A DNA stretch of 64,000 nucleotides from Cymbidium sinense. Taxonomy: Eukaryota; Streptophyta; Magnoliopsida; Asparagales; Orchidaceae. Location: positions 86,316,925-86,380,924 of the forward strand of contig CM038225.1 of the NCBI GenBank assembly GCA_021442155.1, written 5' to 3'. How positions within the stretch are numbered: position 1 is the stretch's first letter; each line of letters opens with the position of its first letter. This document shows, one piece after another, positions 1 to 11,459 of the stretch. The translations under genes and the position numbers were made by a program. Under the pieces are notes generated by a model. That model was not told where the DNA came from. It did not search any database and saw nothing but the letters and a program-made list of their open reading frames with translations.

Positions 1-2436
1 CATTCACCTAAATGAAATTAAAATGTGAACTTACCTTAAAAATTACTTAAGGATTAGGAAACGAAAGAGAAGTTCCCTTCTCTTTCCCTCTCTTTATAAC
101 TTTGTAATTAATTGTAGGTTTCACTCAAACCAAATTAAAACATGAAATAAAAATATCCAAAAACACTTAAATAACTTAAACAAAACCCTCCTCTAAGTTG
201 AACATGTTCTTCACACTTAGAAAATTTGAATCTAAAGTCCTAAGCTAAGCATACCACACAAACCTTCAAAGCACACACATTAGCCTAAGTTACCACTTCT
301 AGCTTTAGGTTAGGTCGGTGCATGGTTTGATGTTATTTTTTGTTTTATGATAAATATTTTATATTGGTTGTTAGGGTGTATGCTTGTAGAATGAATGGTA
401 GGACGTGCTTAGTCTAACTATTCTTTTATATAGGGGATTGTGCTAAAAGGGTGCTATCATAAATAAAAATATAAATGCTCCTTGCTTGCAGGTGCTTATA
501 CCCCTTAGCATAATCCATAGGCTAGGTGGACTTAGTTTCTCATGTGTGGGATGATAAGTCCAATATACATGCTTGGGATTTCTGTCGTATGATTTGACTA
601 ACCTTTATTTTACAGGTGTTAGTTAGATTTATACTTTTTCTTTTCATGTAAAAATTTGTATATTTAGGATTTTGGAATGATTTGTTATGGGGGATTAGGA
701 TGAGCATTGGTCATAAGATCTCATCTTATGCACCATGTGAAGCCTTGGAGCATCTATCATCCAACCATCCCAAAGGAAGATCTAAAGAAGAAAAGAAAAG
801 AAAGAAAGAAGAAAGAAAAAAAGAAGAATAAAGCTTGAAGACCCCCATAACAATGAATTTCTTTACTTAAATTGTAACTTGTTTCATTTGTAATCCGGGT
901 TGTATAAGGGTAGAGCTCGGCTACTCACATTTGATATTTTTGTGTTTGTGCGGTGGTGCCCAACCACAAATGGCCATTTATTCTTTTTATGATTAGCTTT
1001 ATAAATAATTTGATGATTTGTTTAGCTTTTGCATTAAGTTTCATGCTTTTTCTGGTTTCTTTCTTGATTTATGTATAGCCTGGATGTGGATTAGGCTCTT
1101 AGAGAAAAATAAATCTTTTACCCAACCTAACAATTCAAACTAAAATTAAAATAACTCATAACCTCACCTAAAGCTTAGGATTAAAATCAAGATAAAAGAA
1201 TTAGCAACCCTTTAGTTGAATGAGCATTTTTTTTATATTATCATGCACAAATGCATCTTATTTCACTCTTGATTGGAGGGCTTCTACCTTTGCTAGAAAA
1301 CTCAGCTTGACCTTTGAGTGTCATGGTGGAAACTCTCCTCCTATCTTCTCACTGATTTGGGCCAATAATTTAATTTCTCATGCATTAGTCATAAAATCCT
1401 ATTATTTAAGTCAAAAAAATGATTGTCCAAAAATAAAAATAAAATAAAATTTGAAATGCATTAGATTTAGGTCATTTGAAGTATGTCCCTTCACATGATC
1501 TAGTCTCTTTATGGAGTGAGTTTAAGAACTTAGTCTTTTTCTAAATAAAAATAGCCTAGTTATCTTGTATAGACATAAAGACTTGCCTACATGTATTTAA
1601 AATCGTAGGAGGAGTTAGTTAGTGGCCACCCCTAGGCAGTTGGAAGTCCAAAGCTGGGTGATTTTTCCTCTCTTGTGGAGGCAAACAAATTACCTAATTT
1701 TCACCTTAGATTTAGGTTGTGCTTCCACCCTGCCAAAGCTCCCTAGATTTAGGTTCTGAGGTTGCTTCTTCGCTTTCGGGCCATAAGCATAATTTCTCAC
1801 CTCTTAGGTATTTCCTTAATCTTGTGTTAAGAAATCTTAAATCCTAAAATTCTAATGAAAAATACAACTCAAATAAATTAAATCAATTTCTAAAATATAA
1901 AGTCCAACTATAGGATAGTTTGAGATGCTCACGAGGTTTCCTATCATCGTGAGCATCTCCTACTCATTTCCCATTTTGGCTTTGATAATAACTCCCTCTT
2001 TTGATCAATCACATTTGATCTTCAAATATAAACCAATCGATTGATAGTCCTTCCTATTAAAATCTTCAAAGACAATGATCATTTACCTTAATCAAGAGTT
2101 TTTCTAATGGATCATGTCCCTTAGGATGCAATTAACTATGGGGGCTTGCTCTTGTAGGGAACTTCACGAACTCAATTTAAAATAAACCCTGATTTACTTT
2201 TTCATGTAAAGTAGGGGAAGAATCTCTGGTACATATGCAGACCCATCGTCCTTAGGAGTCCTTATTAAGGTGATTGGTTCCATTAAAGGGTAGTAACTTC
2301 TATCTTTCGAGATAGTACAGTATACCTTGATGACATATCTGATCACCTTAATAAGTACATCTGCAGATCTGCATGGCGTCTTACTAAGACGAATTTCTAT
2401 AAGATCACTTCTTTCTTTTCTCCATAGATTTGAAAG
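1..2436 (+). repeat. Giant-LTR family, copy 1 (3' part of LTR, cut by window edge)
   Basis: This stretch is collinear with the last 2.2-2.4 kb of the two long LTRs at 25485-27653 and 46060-48273. Shared landmarks in the same order are a short A/G-rich tract (785-830), the block TGTATAAGGGTAGAGC (about 901-916), the 'gcttccatc/gcttctacc' block near 1280, the 'cttagatttaggttgtgctt' block near 1705, and the 'gatagt...tacagtatacc...gatctgc' end near 2310-2380. After about 2436 comes a sequence resembling a degraded primer-binding site (GGCAACTCCCTATAAG), so this may be the end of a 5' LTR from another family member. It has no coding capacity. The short reading frame at 1220-1447 lies inside the repeat and is not a gene. 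Confidence 0.8.
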
Positions 2437-2465
2437 GCAACTCCCTATAAGAGATTTATTCACCA
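2437..2465 (+). other. Degraded primer-binding-site relic after LTR copy 1
   Basis: GGCAACTCCCTATAAG sits where the complete element has TAGCGACTCCGCTGGGGAT, directly downstream of the LTR end. The resemblance is partial, so this is a positional inference. Immediately downstream the sequence switches to antisense LINE. Confidence 0.3.
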
Positions 2466-4030
2466 CAGCGACTCTCTCTAATCTTATCTGCCACTGAAGC
2501 ACCTCCAACTTTTTTTTTCAAACATACTCATTTCACATTTTTTTCTCAAGAGTAAAGCCACTCATCCACCTGAGCATCCTCATATATGCAACACTTAACT
2601 TAGTCTTATGCTTCTCTTTTATTGGCCAACATTCTGCACCATAAATCGTTGTAGGGCTTACCACCATCTTATAAAATTTTCCATTAACTCTAAGCAGTGC
2701 TTTTCAATCACATAATAGACCAAATGAATTCTCATCTTCCACCATCCAACTTGAATTCTACTAATAACTTCTTCATCTATTTAACCATCATTTTGAACAA
2801 TAGAGCCTAAATATATGAATTGCTCAATCTTTTTAATGACTTGGTCACCTAATATCACAACACCACCACTAGAACTTCTACAACTAAAATTACACTCCAT
2901 ATATTCAATTTTAGGTCTACTTGAAAGAAACCTTTAAACTCTAAGGTTGCTCTCCAGAATTCAAGTTTCTTTTGGACTCCCTCCCTAGTCTTATCAACAA
3001 GAAGAATGTCATCAACAAAAAGCATACACTAAGGTACATCTTCCTGTAAATTCCTAGTAAGAACATCCATAACTAAAGCAAAAAAAGATAAGGACTTAAA
3101 ATCGATCATCTTAATGTAATTCAACTGAAATAAAAAAATATTTTGTCAATCATCCTTGTGTTTGGACACAAGTAACAACTATAGTATACATATTCTTAAT
3201 GACTATAACTAATATTAACTCATTTCTTTTCTAGAACTCTCCACAGAACATCTCTTTAAACTTTATCATAAGCTTTCTCTAATCAACAAATATCATATGT
3301 ATATCCTCCTTACTTTCTCTATACTTCTCCATCAAACCTCTTAACAAATATATATCATCCATAGTAAATCTACTTGGCATGAAGCCAAATTGATTTTGAG
3401 ACATTTTTATATCATATCATAACCTATGCTCAATTACTTTCTCTCATAATTTTAATATATGACACATTAACTTAATTCCTCTATAATTTACACACTCTTA
3501 TGCATGACCTTTATTCTTAAATATAAAAACCAACAAACTATTTTTTCACTCATGTGGCATCTTTTTTGTCTTTAAAATAACATTAAAAAGATTTGTTAGC
3601 TAAGAAATTTCTTGATCTCTAAATATTTTCACACTTCTATTAGAATATCATCAAGTCCTACTATTTTTCTACACATTATTTTCTTTAAAGCTTCTCCAAC
3701 TTCAAATTTACTAATATAAAAATAAAAAAATTATATATATTTTCTTAAGGTCTTAAAGTTACTAAAAGAAATCATATTTTTAGATCCTTCATTGAAAATT
3801 TTATCAAAATACTTCATTCACCAATTTTCAATATCCTTTTCTAAGAAAATCACTTTATGATTTTCATCCTTAATACACCTCACTTGAACTAGATCTTTAC
3901 TTCTCCTATCTCTTTAGTTAGCTAATATAATCCTACATTCTTCATTAGCCACTCCAAATCCATAGCCACAATGAATACTTTTAAAATTTTCAACCACTCT
4001 ACCAACCTTTTCATCAAGAGGTATCTTTTG
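2466..4030 (-). pseudogene. RTE-type LINE ORF fragment, antisense, decayed
   Basis: Read on the minus strand from about 4030 to 2466, this gives in order: the linker after the endonuclease ('VRCIKDENHKV' near 3890), the start of the RT region ('KIVGLDDI', with D where the family usually has P, near 3655), 'NQFGFMPSRFTMDDIYLLR'-like fingers/palm motifs (about 3400-3340), a region around 3000 matching 'LVDDILLV', and the C-terminal 'EKHKTKLS..MLRWMSG' block (about 2640-2560). Stops and frameshifts are frequent. The 3' end is missing: the match stops in the 'TRLERVAV' segment near 2470, where the related copy at 53606-54644 continues another 250 bp to its TTG tail. It is therefore truncated at the 3' side, fused to LTR sequence and inactive. 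Assignment to RTE rests on the protein pattern and on similarity to the other copy. Confidence 0.8.
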
Positions 4031-4039
4031 TATAAGCCT

Positions 4040-5590
4040 TAAATAATAGTAAAATGTAATCAACGTTAATTAACATCGACACTAAAATTTAACAATTTTA
4101 ATAAATCATTAATTGAAATTTAAATAGAAGATTAAATTAAGTATTAAGCAAGTTAAAATAAATAGAAAAATAATTAATCAAATTCTAATCAATGTAAAAT
4201 TAAATAGTAATATTCAAAATTGACTAAATCATCAAACATTAATTAATCTAAATCAAAAGTCAATGACATAACATGCCCTTAATAAATTAATCTTTATCAA
4301 ATTAAGAAACAATAAATTTAAATAAACCTTAATTAAAATAATAAAATATCAAAAAAAAATTAAATTCAATTTAACTAAACTACTTAAATAAAAGGAATAA
4401 ATTTATCATTAATAAAACTTCAAATACATAAGTTAACTGATTAAATTGAATATGAACTTCTAAAAAGTAATCAAACCTTAATAAGCTTAATTAAGATCAT
4501 AATTAAATCATAATTAGATTTTGATTAAACAAATCATGGTTGCCTTAATTAATCATTAAATTAACAAACCATTTAAGTTACTTAAACCAACCTTTAATTA
4601 AGTTAAACATTTAATCAATTAATTAATTGTTAATTCAAGTTTTAATAAAAGTCAATGACCAATTAAATTAAGTTAAGATTAACCATTCAATCTTAATCAA
4701 ATTAACTATTTAAATCAACCATCAGTCAAGCTAATATTGAAGCTTTAAATCAAATTAATCATCTACTTAAACTAAATAAACCACCTAAATCATTCATATC
4801 AAAATTAATCCTTGAGTTGAGCTTAACTTAAATTAAATACTTATCAAATTAAATCAATCAATTATAATTAATTAAGTCATTAATTTCTAATTAACTAAAT
4901 CCTTAATCAAGTCAATCACTTAATAAAATTAATCATATTAAAATAAAATTGTGTTAAATCAATCAAATATCTAACCAAGTTAAACACAATCTGAATAAAT
5001 TAACTTAAATAAAATAAATTAGGTTAACATTTAATTAAACTTTAACTATATGAATCAATTAATCAAATTAAATATGAGCATTCAATTAATCATTAATGAT
5101 GTTTTATTATGTTAATCATGATGAGTTTAAATAATTATCGATTAAAATATAATTTAATCAATTATTCAGTCAAACTAATCAAATTTAAACAAGCAAATAA
5201 ATTAACCAAGCTAATCATGAACATTTAATCACGACTTAGTCAACTACATAATCAACCTAACCTAATTAAACCTTGATTAACCACTAAATGCTAATCGCAT
5301 GGTCTACTTAAATTCAATAGGCAATGAACTAAACTTAATTTAACCTTGACTAATCACTAAACTTTAATTAAATAAATAAAAAATCAAACCCATTTGGCTA
5401 ATCAATTTAATGAAAATCAAATTAATTACTTAATAAAATTAAATAAAATTAAAATTAAACTCTAATCAATTCAACTAAATATATATTCGAATTAAACTCA
5501 ATCAAATTTATTTGAATAAAAAGGAAATTAAATTAACCATTAATAAGACTTTAAATATATAAGTTAAATAATCGAAATGAACATGAATTG
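4040..5590 (+). repeat. AT-rich LTR-like sequence
   Basis: About 1.55 kb is composed almost only of permutations of 'aaattaatcaaattaa'. The texture and strand match the middle of the giant LTRs (22350-24060 and 42780-44450), so it is probably a displaced piece of the same family. No reading frames or gene motifs are visible. Low complexity makes a base-level alignment by eye unreliable. Confidence 0.45.
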
Positions 5591-5591
5591 T

Positions 5592-8046
5592 AAATGTGAA
5601 GAATCCATTTCAGATTGATTGGAAAAGTAAGTTAGGGGACTTTAACGCAATCTCACATAATGGAAACTTGGTTTCTTAATGTTGATCAATGCATTGTATT
5701 TATTTCTTCTTTGGTATATAAAGTGGTGATTTGGTGCTTGACATATTTATACAGGAGAATTTGATACTGAAAAATTTACGGGTAAATATAAGAAACATGG
5801 AGCACAAAATTTTTGGTTTGACTGAGCTTCCATGCAACAAGAAAATGTAAGATTTCTTCTCTTGATTTTTTTTTTTTTTTGAATATAAATTACCTTTATT
5901 TTTATTTTAGACCACTAAATTATGATATTACCCTTCTATTTATAGAAATAAAGTATTGAGTTTACTGCATTTGATTCGTCCAAACTTTTTTTTTTCGGGT
6001 TAACCTTCACATTCCTTTACCCTTTGTTGCTGATATTATGTGAGCTTATTTTTTTAATCAAACCTGTAGGTTTATATTTAGGCTTCGCAGTGAGGATAAT
6101 GCCAAAGAGATAACTGTTTATAATTACCATGTGAAATATCGTGGCACACCATTGAGTTATTATCAGGAACTCCCATGCATTATCATTGAGAAACCTAAGT
6201 GACCTAGCTACTTCTCGATAGAGGTTTGTTTTAGCACATTGATTTTGATTTCAGGCCCATGTCTTTTCCTAATGCAATTTATTTCTCATGCTTACGAACT
6301 TGAATTTTGTATTTGCAATATTAGCTTTGTGAACTGGTGCCTTTGCAAAGATACAAAAAAGCAATGATGGTTCAACAACGAGTTTCTCTTGTGGAGAAAT
6401 CAAGGTAGAAGCCTGGAGATAGAATATTGTCCATAACTAATGTGTGTTTTGTAGAATTTTGCAATACGTGGTTAACATAAACCAATTTTTAAGGGCTTAT
6501 TTCGGATCAATTTTATTTTGTGTTTTTATGTTATTTTCAAAAGCATGTTTGTTTAATGTATTTTTAAGTGCCTATATTCTTTATTTTTTAAAAATAAATA
6601 ATATTATTTTTAAAGACACTCAAAATAATATTTATATGTTTTCAGTATTTTTAAAAATAACTATTACTATCAAATATATTTTATTTTGAAAAAAAAATAA
6701 AAAGATAAAATAAAAAAAAAATAAAGGATAAAATCGATCCCGAAAGGCCCCTAAATATTTCAATTAATTCTTTCCTCATTATTTGTTGTTAGGCCTTAAA
6801 AAATAGCATTCATGTTTCTAGTTCTACGGTACAATCATGTGGAGTTTCCATCGGTAGCAATTTCATTCAAATTGAGGGTCATGTTTTACAACCACCTAAG
6901 GTTTGCTTGTTCATATTTTTTTAGTATTTGATGCTATTATTTCTAAGGATCTGAGATATTATATATTATAACTTACTTCCATGTTTGTTTTTTTTTTTTT
7001 TTTTGGAAAAATATGGTTCATTCTTTATAAAGCATTTCTTGATGCGTTCTTTGTTGATTGAAGGTTATGCTTTGGTTTTTCTTTTGTTAGCTTATAGTTA
7101 GAAATGGTGAAGAGTTTATACTAAGAAACGGCCACTGGAATTTGATTAACAAGATTCTTGAATCTTCACTCATTCATAGTAGTTCATTCTACAAAATGAT
7201 GTACTTCTTACTTCTAGGATTTGTTTATCTTTTTCTGCAGAAATTTAATACACCAACTAAAGTGGAGCGATGAACTATTGTAAATTTCTCTGCTCAATGC
7301 GACCCAAATAGTCTCATAAATGACCTAATCAGATGCAGAGGCATGAGAGGAATTGTATGTTTCATATTAGTTTATAGTTTCTGAATGTTGGGATTTTGAA
7401 TTTATTAGGTGTCTAAATGACTCCTTCTAAATTAAATGGTAGTCTTGAACAACCACTTGTTGTCTTAGAGGAAAATTCTTCTATGAGGATAGCTCCTCCT
7501 CAAGCAAGGGTGCAAGATATGTTTGGTCAAATGAGGACAAACCTTTCTTCAAATCTAAAATTTCTTCTTTGGCTTGTAGAGAGAGAGAATTTCATAATAT
7601 ATGGTCTGGATCATGCAACTTTGGAAAGTGCATATTATTGTAAGTTGTCAAATCTCTTTGATTGGTGGACATACTATGTATCCTACAGGTCCTTGGAAGA
7701 GGTTGTCTCTTCTGGAATTAGGCTTTGTGACACAATGCATGACACCTGCAAGAGTCATTGACCAGCTTTTAACAAATGTGCTATTGAAGATCAATGTCAA
7801 GATAGGCATTTGATTAAAATATTTCAATTTTTTTATTACTATACTTTGATTCTTTTGAATCTTGTTTTATTCAATTCTTAATACTATATTTAGTTCACAG
7901 CTTGGTGGTCTTAACTCATTGTTTCAACTTGAAAACACCATTGGTTTTCCTATAATTTCAAGGATTGCAACTATTATTATGGGAATGGATGTTTCTCATG
8001 ATTTTTTTTGGAAGATCTGATGTTCCATCAATTGCAGCAATAATTC
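5592..8046 (+). pseudogene. AGO4-clade Argonaute pseudogene, copy A (L1 end to early PIWI)
   Basis: Plant AGO4-clade proteins load 24-nt siRNAs for RNA-directed DNA methylation. Exons with recognisable AGO4 blocks appear in order: 'PFQIDWK' (5600), 'LKNLRVNIRN..IFGLTELPCNK' (5755-5846), the PAZ block 'KEITVYNYHVKYRGTPL' (6100-6222), 'CELVPLQRYKKAMM' (about 6325-6430), 'SCGVSIGSNFIQIEGHVLQ' (6793-6900), 'NGEEFILRNGHWNLINK' (about 7100-7155), 'TIVNFSAQCDP' (about 7241-7355), 'RIAPPQARVQDMF' (about 7440-7604), 'GPWKRLSLLELGFVTQC' (7689-7813) and 'LGGLNSLF..IIMGMDVSH' (about 7902-8046). The last contains the first PIWI catalytic Asp. Introns keep GT-AG in several places, for example 7605-7688. 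Damage includes TGA for Arg near 6199, TAG near 6390, TGA for Trp near 7271 and a T-run frameshift after 'MDVSHD'. The N-terminus and the rest of PIWI are absent. It resembles copy B throughout, about 9.4 kb downstream. It is not functional as an Argonaute. Confidence 0.88.
6493..6751 (+). mobile_element. Tourist-like MITE in AGO4 intron (copy A)
   Basis: This is a 259-bp AT-rich element with imperfect terminal inverted repeats (GGGCTTATTTCGGATCAATTTTA at the left, and a right end whose complement reads GGGGCCTTTCGGGATCGATTTTA). It is flanked by TAA on both sides (6490-6492 and 6752-6754), as expected for PIF/Harbinger-derived Tourist elements, which duplicate a 3-bp TWA target. It has no coding capacity. 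An orthologous copy sits in the same intron of AGO4 copy B. Confidence 0.7.
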
Positions 8047-9090
8047 TCTAAACAATTATGATATGAAATACACTAATTTACCAATATGCCATGTTGACAT
8101 GTGAAACTACTGCATATGTTATTATAAATATATCCTACTCATTCAACTTTCATACTTATGTTAAGCTAATGCTAATATTTTTTTTTTTTGACATTAAAAA
8201 CCTGTGGTGTTATGTAAAAATAAAGATTTAAGAGTTAAATATATAAGAATACATAAAAAAAAATCTATATTTATGTTATGCTTATCTTAAAATAAATTAA
8301 ATAGTAATGAAAATTATCCAAATCAATTTTGGGATATATCTTCACCTAAATTTTTTTTCCTTTACATAAAACAAGCAAATATAAATTCATATAGTAATTA
8401 TACAGCTTATATTTTATTGTCAAAACTCACCAAAATGATGAGGTGAGAGGGTGTTGCTAATATATCACAATTCTAGAAAATTTATGCGTACCTACACAAC
8501 AAAGAAAATTTGTAATAAGTTTCTAAAGTCCTTTTACGGAAGATTCACACTTGGGTCAAAAAGAAATTATTACATGCAAAAATCCAGATCTAGAATCTAT
8601 GTGCCCCTCCCATGGCTATGGCTTCATCAGTCTCCAAGTCCTCTAAATTTAGAGGAAAGAGATGCTTCGGCTTCGACGAAACTAAACCCATTAAGGCAAG
8701 TGGCAGAAGTCCTGCTGTCTTGTATTGTTTTGGGCCATATATTCAACTATTAACTTCGATATTGACATTAATTTAGTCAGAGCATGCCAAAATGATAAAT
8801 CTTATCATATAAAAGAAAAAGATTAGCAGCAGCATTCATGAGAGTTCAATTATATGTTTCGCAGAACATAGCCATCACAAAATGAACAAGTTGCTAAAAA
8901 TTAAATAAATATTATAATGAGGATAGATGTATTTGAAATCAAACAATTAAGAATTAAACCAGAATAAAAAATTGTAAATGTTTAACATCATATAGCATTA
9001 ATGATTTAGCATAGGGTGAATGCTGACGTACAGACAAAGAAACTTGTAGTAGATGCTACTTTTAATTTTATGCTACATATAGGCCTGGGT
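8047..9090. other. Spacer between AGO4-like copies
   Basis: About 1.05 kb of AT-rich sequence lies between the end of copy A and the first recognisable exon of copy B. It contains T- and A-runs but no motif that I recognise. A 100-codon frame at 8451-8753 has no family signature and no conserved counterpart in the window, so I do not call it a gene. The stretch may include remains of the promoter and 5' leader of copy B. Confidence 0.5.
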
Positions 9091-9456
9091 AATACTCAAA
9101 GTCTGTGAAGGAAAAGAAAGGCCCCCCTCCGATTGAGAAGCTAAAGCGCAGAGTTCGAATGGCAAGACCGGGAGTTGTAAGGAAAGGCAAATCGATAAGT
9201 TTATTAACAAATCATTTTAAAGCTTCGGTCCAAAATATCAATGAATATTTCTTCAGTGCAGTGTATACTATCTTCTGTGCAAAAGTTATCATGCCATGAA
9301 TGATATTAGTTTACTGGTGAGGGTTAATTTGAAATATGAAGATGACCAACCTGTAGTGGGGAAGGTTATTAGCAGGAAGGTTATTGATAAGATGCAGCAA
9401 ATTTATAACGCCGAGCTCGGAGGAAAGGAGCTTGTCTTTGATGCTGACAAGACTTT

Positions 9457-9461
9457 ATTCA
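9457..9461. repeat. Target-site duplication, left (ATTCA)
   Basis: ATTCA immediately precedes the copia 5' LTR and recurs at 14247-14251 just after the 3' LTR. A 5-bp duplication is the normal size for Ty1/copia integration. Confidence 0.8.
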
Positions 9462-9761
9462 TCATAACAACCTGCAACTTCCCACTCCTGTGCTCAGACC
9501 ATGCGGTTACATAACACGCGCATTTCATCTCAGCCACTAGCTCTCAACTAACCTCACTAGCACCGTTGGATCAGCTCACTCCATTCGACTCACAGGACCT
9601 CAGCAAGTCTATAAAATCCCATACATCCTGTAACAAGTTTGATATACTACAAAAGGAAGGTTTCACTTGAAAGAATGCTTGCTTCACCTCTACTCTTCAT
9701 TTCATGTAAGTAAGCTCTCTTCCAGGCACGAAGCTCACTACTCCTCTCCACTTGGTCTTCA
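9462..9761 (+). repeat. Copia 5' LTR (300 bp)
   Basis: It begins TCATAACAACCTGC and ends CTTGGTCTTCA, followed at once by the primer site. It is near-identical to 13947-14246. It contains a TATA box at 9610-9616, 148 bp from its start, the same offset as in the 3' LTR. Confidence 0.95.
9610..9616 (+). promoter_or_regulatory. TATA box in copia 5' LTR
   Basis: TATAAAA in the context AAGTCTATAAAATCCC is the expected core promoter element for retrotransposon RNA. It is conserved in the 3' LTR at 14095-14101. Confidence 0.6.
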
Positions 9762-9775
9762 TGGTATCAGAGCCA
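9762..9775 (+). other. Copia primer-binding site (initiator tRNA-Met)
   Basis: TGGTATCAGAGCCA directly follows the 5' LTR. This is the standard plant copia PBS complementary to the 3' part of initiator tRNA-Met. Confidence 0.93.
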
Positions 9776-9790
9776 AACTGCTGCTGAAAC

Positions 9791-10492
9791 ATGTCAGAAT
9801 ACTCTTCTCACTCCAACAGAACCATGGACACACAGCAAGCAAACTTCACCACATTAACCATCCCTCCTTCCCTAAAGTTTCGCATGGGAAACATGAAATC
9901 AGTAGGTAACACTACCCTCACCGCTGACAATTACTCTATCTAGAGCTCACAAATTCACAAGCTCTTCAGAGCAAATAGATTTGACAGCTTCTTAGAAGGC
10001 ACCACCCCATGTCCTACTAAATACTCTATTGACACCAATGGGCAACCTCAACCCAACCCCAACTACACTACATGGCAACTGATCGATCAAAACCTCTCCG
10101 CAGCCCTCTACTCAACTATTTCAACATCAATCCTTCCCTATGTACTTAATCTAGACTATTGCTCCGACATCTGGACAACATTAGCAAAAAGATTACAATT
10201 GTCTAATCGCTCCAGAGTAATCCAACTCAAAAATGAACTACACATCTCCCTTTGTGATAAAACCATGACTCAATACCTCGTGGAGGTTAAATCACTAGTA
10301 GATCAAATCTCAGCTGCAGGCTCCCATCTAGACTCGGAAGACATTATTCTGCACACCTTAAATGGTCTACCGCCAACCTATCATGCTTTCAAGACTGCTA
10401 TCCGCACAATATCTGAACCTATCAACATCGATGACATTTATTCTCTCCTATGCAGCGAGGAAATCAACATCTCCACAGACCATGAGAAATAA
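9791..10492 (+). pseudogene. Copia gag (capsid region) with one in-frame stop
   Basis: An ATG at 9791 opens a frame running to TAA at 10490-10492, with a single internal TAG at 9941-9943, where copia Gag proteins normally have Trp ('NYSI*'). The translation has the UBN2/copia-type gag pattern: 'LSAALYSTIS', 'DIWTTLAKR', 'LKNELHISLCDKTMTQYL' and 'LHTLNGLPPTYHAFKTAIR'. This part would form the nucleocapsid shell. The nucleic-acid-binding zinc knuckle follows in a different frame (about 10643-10690). Confidence 0.88.
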
Positions 10493-10642
10493 CTCACTTC
10501 TTCCACCATTGCTCTCCAAGTCAACCGAGGAAAACTTGGGAGGTTCTACAACAAAGGACGAGGTAAATCCTACCACAACCCCTCTATACAACATGATATT
10601 GCATGAGCTAAAGGAAGAACGAGCCACTCTCATCAGGATCCA

Positions 10643-10860
10643 ATCCATTGCCAAATATGCAACAAATCTGGCCACTCAGCTCGATCTTGCTGGTACCGCA
10701 CGAACCCTACTTCTTACCCCACTAAAAACCCCTCTCCTCTCAAAGCCGACTCTACCCAACACCGCTCCGAATGGATTCTCAACTCCGGGCTTCTTCTCAC
10801 CTCACCAACGAACTGGATACTCTCCAAGATCTCACCAAATACCAAGGATAACAAATGGTT
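10643..10860 (+). pseudogene. Copia zinc knuckle and broken protease
   Basis: A CX2CX4HX4C zinc knuckle (CQICNKSGHSARSC) is readable at about 10646-10690. About 100 bp further on lies the aspartic protease active-site region. The sequence at about 10770-10800 reads 'WILNSG', with Asn in place of the catalytic Asp, followed by a one-base frameshift within the motif. The protease cannot be active as written. Confidence 0.75.
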
Positions 10861-11059
10861 ACAGGCAGCAATGGCCATACCATCCCCATCCTTCATCGGG
10901 GCCAAGGCATTCTTCCAACCCCTAACCGTAAGCTCCTCCTCAAACATCTTTTTCATGCACCCCACTTATCTCACAACCTTCTCTCTATTTCTGACCTTGC
11001 CGCTAATAATAACTGCTCGATTACTTTTGATGCTGATGGATTCATCATAAAGGATCGGG

Positions 11060-11455
11060 CATCCCATCAACCCCTTCTAACAGGCTGATGTAATGACGGT
11101 TTGTACCCGAAAAAAGCTGCGACAAGTACGCACTCGTACTACCTCCTTGCATCTTTGGCATCAGAGGCTCGGCCACCCGCACAGCGACATCCTCAGAACC
11201 ATTTCTCTTCAGAACAAGCATCTTCACATCAACCCCTTCTAACAGACGATGTAATGACGGTTTGTACTCCGTTCCAAAAACTGCTGCAGTACAAGCACTG
11301 CACTCCGTACCTACCTCCTTGCATCTTTGGTATCGAGGCGCCACCCACGCACATCCTCGAACCATTTCTCGTAACAAGCATCTTCACATCAAGCCTTCTC
11401 GCATCGTATAGCGTCAAAAAGGTCATAGACTACCTTTTCGAAATCTGTAATTAGA
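11060..11455 (+). pseudogene. Copia pre-integrase domain, internally tandem-duplicated
   Basis: 'LWHQRLGHPHSDILRTI' (about 11154-11205) is the His-containing zinc-binding pre-integrase block typical of copia. The surrounding segment is duplicated. A stretch beginning ACCCCTTCTAACAG near 11070 and running to about 11230 is repeated at about 11231-11400, including the 'cttgcatcttTGGcatc' block and 'aagcatcttcacatcaa'. The second unit is diverged by small deletions and breaks the frame. Confidence 0.8.
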
Positions 11456-11459
11456 ACTA

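Noticed and set aside
2194..2508. 104-codon antisense frame
   Set aside because: A chimera of LINE C-terminus and LTR sequence read antisense. Only its first residues correspond to the LINE protein.
8451..8753. 100-codon frame between the AGO4 copies
   Set aside because: No recognisable domain, no coding-like composition, and no counterpart elsewhere in the window.
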